The notes: generated by a model from the sequence alone, not told the origin. A stretch of 64,000 bases of DNA from Algoriphagus sp. (GCF_024305035.1 NZ_JAMWZB010000021.1:31143-95142), one strand, 5' to 3'. Positions 34,981 to 44,606 are shown, counted from the stretch's first letter. A program made the numbers and translations.

Positions 34981-37542
34981 TTAGCGGGTTGTTCCGCCGT
35001 TGATTACCTGACCGAAGAAGATCGCGTTCATGTAAAGTTTGTTGGTGCCAAACCAGAAAGCCCGGAAGTTCATATTATCTGCAAAAGCAACTACCCGGCC
35101 TCTACCTACTCCGGCCACTTGGATCACCGAACCGTTTTGCAATCCCGGTAAATTGCTGGGGTGCAAATAACCGGAGGCCAAAGGTTCATTGGTGTAAACT
35201 AGCGGATTTGCATAGGGATTAGTTGAAGGCTCCACAAATAAGTTGTCATTCCTGAAGGTATGAACGGTAGAGTCGGTATATCCGTAGCCAATCGGATGGG
35301 TTAAATCCAGCCTGGCATTAAAGATAGCCCCACCGGTTACCTTAGCTCCAGTGGCATCCCGATAAATTTCATAAGGCTTTTGAAGACCTTTTTCCTCGTT
35401 GTCCACAGACCGGAATTTGATATCGGCGATTTCACTTTGCGCCAGCCAACGTAAGGCCCCACCTTTTGCCAGTAAGGTATTTCCATTACTTACCCAATTT
35501 TTGATTGCTTCAGCACCGGATTTACCCAGTCCATTGTAGCGGCCATCCGGCATTAAAATCACATTGTATCGATCAATCACCGAGCTACTCACTCGGTCCA
35601 TGGGAAGCAGAGTGACCGGCATCTCATAGCGCTGATCCAGCAAATGCCAAATCTCTCCCGCCTCATAGCTATCCACTCCTCCATCTACCAAAAGGGCTAC
35701 TTCAGGCTTATCCAGCACTGAGATAAAGGTAGACCCCATATTGATTCCAGCGGTATATCCGGTAGAAATCGCATGAATATCCACCGTGGATTGACTGGCT
35801 ATTTCTTGGAGTTTTTGGAAAAATTCCTGATCAGATTGTCCGGTTTCTCCTTTGTCAATCAAAATGGTACCCCGAGAAAATTCCTTGCCTTCTGGAGTGG
35901 AAAAAGGAGCATTGGCTACTCTGACTCGGAATCCTTCATCCAGCAATTTATAGGTAGCTTTGGGGGCATAATAATCCGTCCATTCCATCGCATATTGATA
36001 AGCACCTGCCTGCCCAACTACTTGACCTGGAGCCAAGGAAAAGTCAGTTGTGCTGATCTCTTCCACACTGGCCAAATTCAAAATGCGGCTATTCAAAGCC
36101 ATGTAATCCAAATTGAAAGCCATCGGATAAGTCCAAGCTGAGATATCGTAGAATAAGGAATCCTGAAATTCAGTACGCGTTTCAAACATGGCCTTGATCA
36201 ATCGGTATTGAGGCTGATCAGCAGGAACGATGTAAGAATTTTCACTTTTAAATTCCCTTCCATTCACAGAAATATCTTCCTTCAGGCTAAATACTTTAAT
36301 GTCATGCTGGAGAATCAAATCTGCCAAATGGAAACTTCTCGCATCATCCTGTGCACTACCAAAAATGTAAGCTTTGTTGACATCCGCATCAGTTTCAGCT
36401 TTGATTTGGGTGTAAAAATCTTTCATAAATTGATTGAGTTCGACCCGCATTTCTTTAGCCGCCTGGTAGGAAGAAAGATTTGCCGTGAACTGATTCCGAA
36501 TGGTAAAGGGGAAGCTCAACATGCCGTTGGCTGACTCCTGCAAGTGACCTCTGGAGCTCGCCTGCTCAAAAAGAATTCCGATCGAACCCTGTACATCCGG
36601 ATAGGTCGAGCCTTTCCCGTAGTAGAAGTCATCGTAATTTTCCTGATTATAGTACAGTGAACCGATTTTATCCAAGGCTTTGGCATGGTATCGACCGATT
36701 TTTTCTGTCAGTTCAAAATTCCGTTCCGGAGTCAAGGGGTGGGTTCTGGACGGCTCTCCAGGCTGGAAAAAGAAGGTACTATTGGTACCCATTTCGTGGA
36801 AGTCCAGGTGAATATTAGGCAACCAGCTTTGGTACACTTTTACCCGGTTTCTGGATTCCGGATGCTGAACGGGCAACCAATCCCGATTCAAATCAAACCA
36901 ATAATGATTGGTTCTGCCGCGAGGCCAAGCTTCATTGTACTCCCGACCGTTGGGATCCCCATTGAGATGGTAAGCCTTGTGGGAATTGACCCAAGAGGCA
37001 AATCGATTCAGTCCGTCAGGGTTGATGGCTGGGTCTAAGAGCAAAACTATATTTTCCAATTCTGATTCGATCTCATTGGCTGCTGCAAAGTGATACGCAG
37101 CGAGTAAGGAAGCATTGGCTCCACTCGCCTCATTTCCATGAACCGAATAGCCCATAAACATCACTACCGGCATGGCTTCAATGTCCACGGCGGCATTAGG
37201 ATCGCGGAGCTTTTTCCGATCTGCTTTGATCTGATCCAGTTTGCTCAAGTTGGCAGGAGAAGTAATGGTTAAAAGGGTCTGAGGACGCTTTTCGTAACTT
37301 CTCCCCGTTTCCTCAAAAACCACCCGGTCCGAAGCTTCCGCCACGGCCTTCATATACATCACCAGCTGATCGTGGGTCACATGCCATTCCCCTACCTCAT
37401 AACCCAAAACTTCTTTGGGCGTGGGAATGTCCGGATTGTAGGTATAGCCCTCCGGCAAATAGTAACTCATATCCACCTGGGCAAAGCTGGCGCCATACAG
37501 CAAAACAAGGCAAAGTAGGATTAGACTTCTTTTCATATTCAT
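34981..37542 (-). CDS. M14-family zinc metallocarboxypeptidase, exported
   Basis: An 853-residue protein. Signal peptide LLCLVLLYGASFAQ; peptidase_M14 domain with the zinc-binding HGNE (GYSVHGNEASG) and the later zinc His in LDFHEMGTNSTFFFQPG, AINPDGLNRF between them, and a candidate catalytic Glu in GILFEQASSRG. The C-terminal half (from about 400) includes a glutamine-amidotransferase-like region (VALLVDGGVDSYEAGEIWHLL) common in these long Bacteroidetes M14 proteins. It should act on peptides in the periplasm or outside the cell. Monocistronic with a strong terminator. Confidence 0.9.
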   Translation of the reverse strand: MNMKRSLILLCLVLLYGASFAQVDMSYYLPEGYTYNPDIPTPKEVLGYEVGEWHVTHDQLVMYMKAVAEASDRVVFEETGRSYEKRPQTLLTITSPANLSKLDQIKADRKKLRDPNAAVDIEAMPVVMFMGYSVHGNEASGANASLLAAYHFAAANEIESELENIVLLLDPAINPDGLNRFASWVNSHKAYHLNGDPNGREYNEAWPRGRTNHYWFDLNRDWLPVQHPESRNRVKVYQSWLPNIHLDFHEMGTNSTFFFQPGEPSRTHPLTPERNFELTEKIGRYHAKALDKIGSLYYNQENYDDFYYGKGSTYPDVQGSIGILFEQASSRGHLQESANGMLSFPFTIRNQFTANLSSYQAAKEMRVELNQFMKDFYTQIKAETDADVNKAYIFGSAQDDARSFHLADLILQHDIKVFSLKEDISVNGREFKSENSYIVPADQPQYRLIKAMFETRTEFQDSLFYDISAWTYPMAFNLDYMALNSRILNLASVEEISTTDFSLAPGQVVGQAGAYQYAMEWTDYYAPKATYKLLDEGFRVRVANAPFSTPEGKEFSRGTILIDKGETGQSDQEFFQKLQEIASQSTVDIHAISTGYTAGINMGSTFISVLDKPEVALLVDGGVDSYEAGEIWHLLDQRYEMPVTLLPMDRVSSSVIDRYNVILMPDGRYNGLGKSGAEAIKNWVSNGNTLLAKGGALRWLAQSEIADIKFRSVDNEEKGLQKPYEIYRDATGAKVTGGAIFNARLDLTHPIGYGYTDSTVHTFRNDNLFVEPSTNPYANPLVYTNEPLASGYLHPSNLPGLQNGSVIQVAGVGRGRVVAFADNMNFRAFWFGTNKLYMNAIFFGQVINGGTTR

Positions 37543-37631
37543 AAGTAATGGTAACTTTCGACTAAATTCTTACTAATTTTTTTCAAAAAAAGCTATTTTA
37601 GAGCAGTGGTAAAAATAATTGAAGAAACGAT

Positions 37632-37889
37632 ATGGAATTAATTTCACCAAGTAGCTTTTCGACAGGACTTTTGATTTGGCAATTAGCCATGCTGGTGTAC
37701 CTTGGATTTTGGGTCTATGCCCTGCTCGAGGTATTGCGAAATGAATTCAGGGGAGCACATGAACGGCTGATGTGGATTCTGATTATCTTATTTGCACCCA
37801 TTATCGGTACCTTTTTGTATTTATCCATGGGGAGAAGGGCAAGGAAACGAAGGAAATTTAACCCAGACTTTAACTCAAAACACACTTAA
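37632..37889 (+). CDS. PLDc_N-domain small membrane protein, copy 1
   Basis: An 85-residue protein with two membrane helices: LLIWQLAMLVYLGFWVYALLEVL and MWILIILFAPIIGTFLYLSMG, the PLDc_N (cardiolipin-synthase N-terminal) hairpin without any phospholipase domain. A basic tail (RRARKRRKFNPDF) follows. First of three consecutive genes of this type; the second starts six bases after its stop. Confidence 0.8.
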   Translation: MELISPSSFSTGLLIWQLAMLVYLGFWVYALLEVLRNEFRGAHERLMWILIILFAPIIGTFLYLSMGRRARKRRKFNPDFNSKHT

Positions 37890-37894
37890 ATATT

Positions 37895-38113
37895 ATGCTG
37901 TCATTTCTACTGAATATGGGAGGAGGAACCATTGTAATTTTTGGCCTTCTTTACGTGGTTCTGTGGCTTTATTGCCTGATCGACATTCTCCGTTCGGATT
38001 TTAAAGACCCAACGATGAAACTCATCTGGATTTTAATTATTCTTTTTGCCCAAGTTTTGGGACCGATTGCTTATTTAATTATTGGGAAAAACTCAAAAAT
38101 AAACGCCTACTAA
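37895..38113 (+). CDS. PLDc_N-domain small membrane protein, copy 2
   Basis: A 72-residue two-helix protein (VIFGLLYVVLWLYCLIDILRSDF and MKLIWILIILFAQVLGPIAYLIIG). The short acidic loop DFKDPTMKL between the helices matches the one in copy 1 in position, suggesting tandem duplication and divergence. The stop is followed one base later by the start of the third copy. Confidence 0.8.
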   Translation: MLSFLLNMGGGTIVIFGLLYVVLWLYCLIDILRSDFKDPTMKLIWILIILFAQVLGPIAYLIIGKNSKINAY

Positions 38114-38114
38114 A

Positions 38115-38288
38115 ATGTTTGGACTTGGTATTATAGGACTTGCCATTTACGCTTATACGATTTACGATGTAGTCATCAGTAATTTCGCTAATGATTCAGA
38201 CAAAATCATTTGGATTTTGATTGTGATATTAGTTCCGTTTTTGGGAACGATTTTATGGTTTTTGATTGGTAGGGGGAAACGGATTTAA
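38115..38288 (+). CDS. PLDc_N-domain small membrane protein, copy 3
   Basis: A 57-residue frame, shorter than common length cut-offs. It keeps the same plan: helix one (FGLGIIGLAIYAYTIYDVV), an acidic/polar loop (NFANDSDK), helix two (IIWILIVILVPFLGTILWFLIG) and a short basic end (RGKRI). Its position one base after copy 2 and its matching helix-two motif make it a real third member of the array. Confidence 0.75.
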   Translation: MFGLGIIGLAIYAYTIYDVVISNFANDSDKIIWILIVILVPFLGTILWFLIGRGKRI

Positions 38289-38464
38289 TTCACGAGCAGA
38301 ATGGTAAACAGATCGTTAAAGACCCCAAAATAAGGAGATCTTATTCCTATTTCGAAAGCGCTCAACGCTTAATTCAACCCCTTCATTTTAGGCTCACCCC
38401 GTGGGCAAATTAAGGGAGACCTGCATCTACTTCTTCGAAATTTAAGGCTAAAAGCTAGGTGTAA

Positions 38465-39355
38465 TTAGATTCGAAAAAGATCCCTCAATGCTTCGGGTAA
38501 GCTTTCAAACTCATACTCAAATCCTGCTTTTTGGATTTTTTGACTCGAAACCCGATTGCCTCCCAGTACCATAGCAGCCATTTCACCCAAAATCAAGCGG
38601 AGCAAAAACCCCGGCACACCAATCCCCAGGTACGGTTTGCCTTTCGCTTTCGCCGCTTCTTTGGTCAGTTGCTGATTGGTGGCTGGATTGGGTCCTACCG
38701 CATTATAAATTCCCTGAAGGGTGGTCTTTTCCAAGGCAAACACAAACATCCGTGCCAGGTCTGAAATATGGATCCAAGACATCCATTGATCACCCGAACC
38801 CAAGGGTGCAGCGACCGGTGGTTTCAGCATTTCACCCAAAGCTCCTCCTTCAGCATCAAGTACAATTCCTATTCGGAGCATCACGGTACGCAAACCCAAG
38901 GTCTCCATATTTTTGACCTCATTTTCCCATGCAGTTACCACCTGCGCCAAAAAATCACTTCCTGCAGGGGCCGATTCATCAAGCAGTTTAGTTCCGGTAT
39001 TAAATCCATAAAAACCCACTGCTGAGGCTGAAATAAAAGTCAAGGGTTTCTTTTCCGCCTTTTCGATGGCCTGATGAAGCAAGGACGTACTTTGCGTACG
39101 AGAGTGTAAAATTGCTTGCTTTCGTTCGAGAGTCCAGCGCTTATCGGCTACCCCCGCTCCGGCAAGATGGATCACTGCATCGGCCCACTCCATAGCTTCA
39201 GGGTCAATCTGCTGCTTATTGATATCCCAAATAAATGATTGCTGTTTTTGGGGTGTCCGACTCAACCAAGCGACTGCATAACCTTTGGTCTCTAAAAGTT
39301 GAGTAATTTTAGTACCGATCAAACCGGAACCACCCGTGATAAGTATATTTTCCAT
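38465..39355 (-). CDS. TIGR01777-family epimerase (SDR39U1-like)
   Basis: A 296-residue SDR-fold protein: NAD(P)-binding ILITGGSGLIGTKI, the WDINKQQID motif, the DAVIHLAGAGVADKRWT block and the SASAVGFYGF active-site Tyr region, ending in the DUF1731-type tail (VLGGNRVSSQKIQKAGFEYEF). Substrate unknown. Single gene. Confidence 0.92.
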   Translation of the reverse strand: MENILITGGSGLIGTKITQLLETKGYAVAWLSRTPQKQQSFIWDINKQQIDPEAMEWADAVIHLAGAGVADKRWTLERKQAILHSRTQSTSLLHQAIEKAEKKPLTFISASAVGFYGFNTGTKLLDESAPAGSDFLAQVVTAWENEVKNMETLGLRTVMLRIGIVLDAEGGALGEMLKPPVAAPLGSGDQWMSWIHISDLARMFVFALEKTTLQGIYNAVGPNPATNQQLTKEAAKAKGKPYLGIGVPGFLLRLILGEMAAMVLGGNRVSSQKIQKAGFEYEFESLPEALRDLFRI

Positions 39356-39483
39356 GTGTGTTGAGTTAGTAAGGTAACACCGGGAAGAATAAAAGGTTGA
39401 AATTACCTCAATCTTCCGATCCCCTTCATTCTAAAATTCAATATCTATACCTATTTTGGCACGATTCCTTAAGTTAACCTATT

Positions 39484-40701
39484 TTGAGCTTCCGATCGTT
39501 CCTTTCTTACCTTTCCCGATGGATCCTTCTGGGCATGTTGATCGGTCTGCTCGCAGGTTCGGCCTCTGCTTTTTTTCTTGTTGCGTTGGATTGGGCAACT
39601 AATTTCCGAGAAGCCAACGGATGGATCATTGCTCTGCTACCGCTGGGGGGATTTGTGATTGGTTGGACCTACTATAAACTAGGGCAAAACTCCGTCAAAG
39701 GCAATAATCTCCTTTTGGATGAGCTCTATCAGAGGCAGCATCCGATTCCGCTAAGAATGACGCCCCTGGTGCTATTTGGGACGATTTTCACTCATTTCTT
39801 TGGGGGTTCAGCCGGGCGGGAAGGCACGGCTGTGCAGATGGGCGGATCCCTTGCCGATCAACTCAGCAAATACATTCCCATCAGCCAGGCGGAGAGAAGA
39901 ATTCTGCTAATTGGGGGCGTTGCAGGAGGTTTTGCCTCAGTTTTCGGAACTCCCTTAGCCGGTGCAATTTTCGCTTTGGAATGGATGCATCAGGGAAAAT
40001 TTCGATGGAAATCCCTATTTCCCGCATTTTGGACAGCTTGGATCGCACATTGGATATGCGCCATTCTCTGGGGAGTGGCCCACACCCATTATGAAATTCC
40101 TCATATTCCAGCCCACACTTGGATCAATTTGGCCTGGATTATTCCGGCCGGAATAGCCTTCGGTTTTTCAGGAAGGTTATTTGGCGAGTGTACCCATTTT
40201 TTTTCCAACCTATTTTCCCGACACCTCTCTTGGCCACCCTTGAGACCGCTCATAGGCGGACTGCTGATCGCAATTTTTGTCTGGATTTCGGACAGTACCA
40301 CCTACATCGGGTTAGGGGTACCAAGAATAGTGGAAGCTTTTGAAACTCCCTTGCCTTGGTACGATTGGATTGCCAAAACCGGATTGACCGGATTTACTTT
40401 AGGAGCGGGATTTAAAGGAGGAGAAGTGACTCCTTTGTTTTTCACAGGGGCCACCTTGGGCAATGCTCTTTCGGCTTGGATTCCTCTTCCGCTGGCTTTA
40501 TTGGCCGGGATGGGTTTTGTCGGCGTGTTTTCTGGCGCCACCAATACTCCCCTAGCCTGCACAGTGATGGGGATGGAGCTTTTTGGCTACGAGGCAGGAG
40601 TGTTTCTGGCCTTATCCTGCGGAATTGCCTACGTTTTCAGCGGGAAAGGAAGTATTTATTCCTCTCAGAATTTGGGTTGGAAAAAGAGCTGGCTTTATTG
40701 A
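39484..40701 (+). CDS. ClC-family chloride channel/antiporter without CBS domains
   Basis: A 405-residue membrane protein with the ClC filter segments GGSAGREGTAVQMGG (with the gating Glu), GAGFKGGEVTPLFFTGA and a glycine-rich helix end. No CBS domains. The frame starts at a TTG codon (39484); the next ATG (codon 18) would cut into the first helix. It differs clearly from the CBS-bearing ClC at 2666, so the cell has two types. Confidence 0.88.
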   Translation: MSFRSFLSYLSRWILLGMLIGLLAGSASAFFLVALDWATNFREANGWIIALLPLGGFVIGWTYYKLGQNSVKGNNLLLDELYQRQHPIPLRMTPLVLFGTIFTHFFGGSAGREGTAVQMGGSLADQLSKYIPISQAERRILLIGGVAGGFASVFGTPLAGAIFALEWMHQGKFRWKSLFPAFWTAWIAHWICAILWGVAHTHYEIPHIPAHTWINLAWIIPAGIAFGFSGRLFGECTHFFSNLFSRHLSWPPLRPLIGGLLIAIFVWISDSTTYIGLGVPRIVEAFETPLPWYDWIAKTGLTGFTLGAGFKGGEVTPLFFTGATLGNALSAWIPLPLALLAGMGFVGVFSGATNTPLACTVMGMELFGYEAGVFLALSCGIAYVFSGKGSIYSSQNLGWKKSWLY

Positions 40702-41501
40702 CCCTCCAGTGTTTGGAAAAATAAGGAATACCCAATACTAATGAATATCCAATAAAAAATGTGGAATGTCGATGGTGACCAACAGACAGTAGGCGTGGCC
40801 AGTTTTCAGTAGCCAGTAAAAACACCGAAGTGGCAAAGGGATTTACGTGAAAGGTGGGGAAACCGAGTACCTGATGAACTGAGGGGGTGGTGTAATTTGA
40901 TGTTTTTTGCAAAGGATTGGACAGATCAATGAATTATTAAAAAAAAGGATTTTCGGAGGACATTTCCTGAATTCCAATCCGGTCCTACCTGCAAATAGGT
41001 TGTGAAGGCTCCGCCCTGGGCATCAGTAATCTGACCAATCAAAGCACTGAAGGCGCGTTTTTATAGGCTCACACAGAAATTTGGGGGCCATGGACTGTCT
41101 ACTGACCCCAACAGTCCTATAGTAGGGAGGGTCTGGCTACAAAAAATACCTAAATTTTTATTCTTTCAAATAGTTTCTAATCACCATAAAATGCCATGAA
41201 CGAGTAACCCCTCCTCAATTAAGCCAAATGGCGTTATTTAAATCAAATTTGGATAACAATTTAACCGGCCCAGCACCTGCTTTTCGTATATTAAGAAAGC
41301 AAATTCAGATTGTCTCCTGTATCAGAATCCAAATTGCTCCAGTTTGATCGACCAAGGTTTGCTTGATTTGAACTTCCACACTTGGTTGAGGCCGTTAAAT
41401 TTTCTTTCTGGTAACTGAGGCAGAAATGTGCGATTAATTAGTTTAACATGAACCCCTTCGTTTACTCTTCTTCTTTTTTGATCCGGGAAAGGATAACCTG
41501 C
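40702..41501. other. Gene-free stretch before the zinc-ribbon gene
   Basis: About 0.8 kb without a convincing gene. The first 220 bases contain low-complexity text with near-repeats of AATACCCAATACTAATGAATATCCAAT type, which in Bacteroidetes often marks dispersed intergenic repeat debris. Near 41113-41150 a GACCC...GGGTC pairing is possible. The last 50 bases should contain the promoter of the downstream small gene. Confidence 0.5.
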
Positions 41502-41708
41502 ATGGGAAAAATTCGATTCCCTTCAGAGGAAACTGCTTGGTTGGTTTGGGATAAATTTCAGGACATTTGGGGCAATAGTACACATAGTGATGTAAGCATG
41601 CTCCATACGTATCGATGTCCTTACTGCGGAAGTATACACTTAGGGAAGAGCCTGAAGAAAAGAAAAAGGAGAAAATCAAATCATAAAAACACCCTAAGGC
41701 CAAGCTAA
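41502..41708 (+). CDS. Small zinc-ribbon protein
   Basis: A 68-residue protein. A short helical N-terminus (MGKIRFPSEETAWLVWDKF) is followed by one CPYC knuckle in TYRCPYCGSIHLG and a very basic tail (KSLKKRKRRKSNHK). Only one CxxC pair is present, with His residues nearby completing a possible Cys2His2-like site. Similar small proteins are widespread and unnamed. An upstream in-frame ATG at 41448 would add 18 residues without family character. Confidence 0.6.
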   Translation: MGKIRFPSEETAWLVWDKFQDIWGNSTHSDVSMLHTYRCPYCGSIHLGKSLKKRKRRKSNHKNTLRPS

Positions 41709-41748
41709 AAATCCGTTTATTTTTCAAAGTTTTGAAGGAACCCGTTCC

Positions 41749-42354
41749 TCATTGCAGGTAGGTATCAGCCCATTTCGACATGGCCCTGCTTAACGAATAA
41801 GGATTGACTCCCATGAGTTCTGCCAAGTATTTTTTCATAATCCACCTGTAGCGGGGATTATAATTAAGCATGTATGTGATTTTTTCTTCCAAATTCCTAG
41901 TTTGGGCCAAGCGATGATAGAAAGTGCTTGCCTTTTCAAATTTTTCACCAATTAACTGCATTATTTTTTGTCCGCCAGGGTCTTGATCAGAAAGGGTTTC
42001 AATCAAATAAGAAAGGGAAATACTGGTTATTTCAGTAGGCTTCAAGGCAATCCACTCCTCTTCTACCCGTTTGAAGTTAGCGATGGGCAACTTACCACAA
42101 TAAAAAATTTCCTGATCCATCAAAAGGTGACGCTCCCACTGAGAATTGCTTAGGCGAATCCTACCCATTACGGCTCCAGTATGAATAAAGGCCAAACGGT
42201 TATTCCAAAGATCGCTCTTGTTGATTTTATCCTCACGTCGAAACTTTTCCTTTCTGGCCATTTGGTATATCTCCGTAAAAATACTCGGATAATAGACCTT
42301 GTTAAATTTTGCATACTCGACGATATCAAAATATTGTACAAAATCACTTACCAT
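41749..42354 (-). CDS. Crp/Fnr-like transcription regulator
   Basis: A 201-residue protein. The first 120 residues resemble the cyclic-nucleotide-binding barrel of the Crp/Fnr group (LAFIHTGAVMGRIRLSNSQW), without the consensus phosphate-binding cassette, so the ligand is unlikely to be cAMP. The C-terminal helix-turn-helix is YLAELMGVNPYSLSRAMSKW. Start placed at the ATG at 42354; a longer frame to 42399 is possible but reads unlike the family. It is divergent from the structured leader and DUF6520-type gene, which it may control. Confidence 0.7.
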   Translation of the reverse strand: MVSDFVQYFDIVEYAKFNKVYYPSIFTEIYQMARKEKFRREDKINKSDLWNNRLAFIHTGAVMGRIRLSNSQWERHLLMDQEIFYCGKLPIANFKRVEEEWIALKPTEITSISLSYLIETLSDQDPGGQKIMQLIGEKFEKASTFYHRLAQTRNLEEKITYMLNYNPRYRWIMKKYLAELMGVNPYSLSRAMSKWADTYLQ

Positions 42355-42826
42355 TTCACTTAATTTTTCACCTCCCTTTCCCGGACATGACCCGGGCAAG
42401 TCTTCATTTACACCATTAACTTTTTGCTTAAATTAAAATTCTAAATTTAATTTATACAAAGTAGATTATATAAACAATGTTTAGATAACCCGATCTAAAA
42501 CAGGCTTTTGGATTTTTACTTTTAGCCAATTAGGTTAGTCTAGAGATTCAGTCAAGGCTATAAAATGTCTAGACTTCAATAGCCAAGACTGAGGATGTCC
42601 TTACCTGTCTCCGAGGCGGGTAGTGGAGACACCGGCTTAAACTGGGTAGGATATCCCATCAATGGATCAATGATCTCCATAGGCAGATGCCTATACGGTC
42701 CAACTTACCCCGGAATGCCTTCCTGTAATCGGCTTCAATTTATCCAGAGCCCGAGTGAGGGAATCTGGGGTAGAGTTTAAATCAATTTCAAACCCGAGAG
42801 CAATACTCTCACAAATTCATTTAATC
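42355..42826. other. Hairpin-rich leader between divergent Crp-like and DUF6520-like genes
   Basis: No gene is evident in 472 bases. Reading the plus strand, possible helices follow each other: TCAGTCAAGGCTAT/ATAGCCAAGACTGA (42548-42592, two mismatches), TGTCTCC/GGAGACA (42606-42631), ATAGGC/GCCTAT with an AGAT loop (42679-42694) and ACTTACCCC with GGGGTAGAGT (42703-42776) closing over a loop. This looks like a long structured 5' leader or a small RNA. A near-palindrome GTTTAGAT/ATCTAAAAC (about 42479-42500) near the Crp-like gene could be an operator. Confidence 0.45.
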
Positions 42827-43108
42827 ATGGAATCAATAACCAAAAGATTACCATTGCTGGCCTTTGTGCTGGCAGCATTTGCAGCTGTTGCCTTTACTTC
42901 TCCCAGTGAGGAGTTGACCGAAATGTACGGCTTTGACGGTACCGACTGGTATCTCATTGAGGGAGAACAGGGCGTAGATTACCTCTGTGACAGTGATACC
43001 CAACCCGGTTGTCTTTATGATGCCGTTGAGGGAAATCCGGTGGATCCGACTATCGACCGGAAATTTGTCAATATCACGCTGGATCCCATTGAGGATCCCA
43101 GAGACTAA
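42827..43108 (+). CDS. DUF6520-like short exported peptide precursor
   Basis: A 93-residue precursor. The leader (MESITKRLPLLAFVLAAFAAVAF, with the LAFVLAAFA core) is characteristic of DUF6520 family proteins of Bacteroidetes. The mature part (from about SPSEELTEMYGF) is very acidic and includes two cysteines in DYLCDSDTQPGCLYDAVEG that may form a disulfide. Start chosen at the ATG preceding the leader. It faces the SusD gene tail to tail with only 47 bases between. Function unknown. Confidence 0.7.
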   Translation: MESITKRLPLLAFVLAAFAAVAFTSPSEELTEMYGFDGTDWYLIEGEQGVDYLCDSDTQPGCLYDAVEGNPVDPTIDRKFVNITLDPIEDPRD

Positions 43109-43117
43109 GTAAGGTTG

Positions 43118-43153
43118 GAGAACCCGGAATCAAAGATCCCGGGTTCTCTTTTT
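43118..43153 (+). terminator. Intrinsic terminator after the DUF6520-like gene
   Basis: A perfect 10-bp stem GAGAACCCGG / CCGGGTTCTC with an 11-base loop, then five T. Confidence 0.9.
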
Positions 43154-43155
43154 AT

Positions 43156-44484
43156 TCAGTTCATCCCCAACTCTACCTCATAGGGAGGAATCTCCATCAC
43201 AAACTGTTCTTCTTCATTCAGTGTATAAACCGTCCCGTCGATTTCCCGTTCTGCCTGAAAGGAGGGATCCAGATATTTGGTTCTTTTCATATCCATCCAC
43301 CGCATATTCCTATACACCATTTCCCTCCTTCTTTCCTTTAATGCTTCTTCCAAAGCTTCTTCCTGGGATAAATTTTGCCAGGGTTGGAAATTCGAATAGC
43401 GGTTTTCTCCCAACTGATTCAACCATTCCAATCCTTCTTGGATTTGTCCGGTCCGAATGGCAGATTCGGCTGCGGTGAGGTACATTTCCGAAAGCGTAAT
43501 CCCACTAAACAGCCGGAAACCACCCGTATAGGAGCCTTTAAATATAGGGCCTGAGGTGGTGGGGCTGATCCTAAAAAAAAGCGTTTTCCTCAAATCATTT
43601 TCATCATAGAGTTCATACAGCTCTTCGACTACATTTGTGGAAGGCCTCAGCGGGATCACTGAAGTCTGCATTTGCTGAAAAAAGACGGTCTCTTGATTGA
43701 ATGGCTCAAAAGGATACAACATCGCCGGGTTCAATTCGGAATAATCGAGCAAACGCTGTCCGTTCTGAATCACGTAGGCCGCAGCATCCCTGGCTTCGTC
43801 CCAATTTTGTTGGTACAAATGAACTCTGGAAAGCAATGCCATGGCCGTTAATTTGTCCGGTCTGGTTTTAAATTCGGATTCCGTCGGGAGGTATTCAACT
43901 GCGGTTTCCAAGTCTTCTTCAATCCATTCCAACAGCTCCGGAATCCCCAGCATTTCCAAGGGTGCGTTGATATCCGGGGTGAGATTGATTGGGATGGTAA
44001 TTTGATCCGCCCTGTTGCTTTGTGGTCCGGGCAAAAACAATAAAGCCAGATCAAAACAAGCCCTTGCTCTAATGGTCAAGGCCTCTCCCCTAAGCTCATT
44101 CACCTCTGAACTGGCTTGAGCTTCTGGGTTTCTATTCAAGATATCCAATGCCGTATTGGCAATAAACAACTGTCCATGCAGCGTCTGATAATCCGAGGAT
44201 CGTTCCTGGGGTTCAAATACATTCCTTTTCCATAAATAGGCATTCTGCTGCCAAGGGTCAAAGGACTGCCAGTCCTGTGAAGTCGTCTTCCACTCATCGG
44301 ACATGATAAAACTGGTCAGCGGCGTCAAGGAAAGGTAATTGTACCCATCCAACAAGGCTCTGACCTCCTGCACGGATTCAGGAACCAACAGGGATTTTTG
44401 CGGTTTTTCATCCAAAAAGCCTTCACAGGAAAGAAGAGTGAACAGGCTTCCGAAGAGGGCTATTTTAATTATTGTAGTTTTCAT
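43156..44484 (-). CDS. SusD/RagB-like outer-membrane lipoprotein
   Basis: A 442-residue surface lipoprotein (signal FGSLFTLLSC, lipidation Cys about residue 20). The body has the SusD/RagB plan: an N-terminal GFLDEKPQKSL segment, a helical centre with NELRGEALTIRARACFDLALLFLPG, and a C-terminal EERRREMVYRNMRWMDMKR-like block. It caps the SusC barrel and helps bind the substrate. Last gene of the tlpA-susC-susD transcription unit. Confidence 0.88.
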   Translation of the reverse strand: MKTTIIKIALFGSLFTLLSCEGFLDEKPQKSLLVPESVQEVRALLDGYNYLSLTPLTSFIMSDEWKTTSQDWQSFDPWQQNAYLWKRNVFEPQERSSDYQTLHGQLFIANTALDILNRNPEAQASSEVNELRGEALTIRARACFDLALLFLPGPQSNRADQITIPINLTPDINAPLEMLGIPELLEWIEEDLETAVEYLPTESEFKTRPDKLTAMALLSRVHLYQQNWDEARDAAAYVIQNGQRLLDYSELNPAMLYPFEPFNQETVFFQQMQTSVIPLRPSTNVVEELYELYDENDLRKTLFFRISPTTSGPIFKGSYTGGFRLFSGITLSEMYLTAAESAIRTGQIQEGLEWLNQLGENRYSNFQPWQNLSQEEALEEALKERRREMVYRNMRWMDMKRTKYLDPSFQAEREIDGTVYTLNEEEQFVMEIPPYEVELGMN

Positions 44485-44606
44485 TTTTAAAGGGGTTTAG
44501 GTGGGTAAAAAAGGGTGGTCAAGATGAATTTATGACCGGGAAACCGGGGAGGAGTGATCAACTGACCAGATGAGGAAAACCGGTTCCCTTTTACCCTTTT
44601 ATTTTG

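Noticed and set aside
41443..41727. Minus-strand ORF over the zinc-ribbon gene
   Set aside because: The plus frame has the CPYCGSIHLG knuckle and basic tail, whereas the minus frame has no recognisable motif.
42595..42780. 61-codon frame in the DUF6520 leader
   Set aside because: Composition is poor and the region is better explained by overlapping RNA helices; no ribosome binding site.
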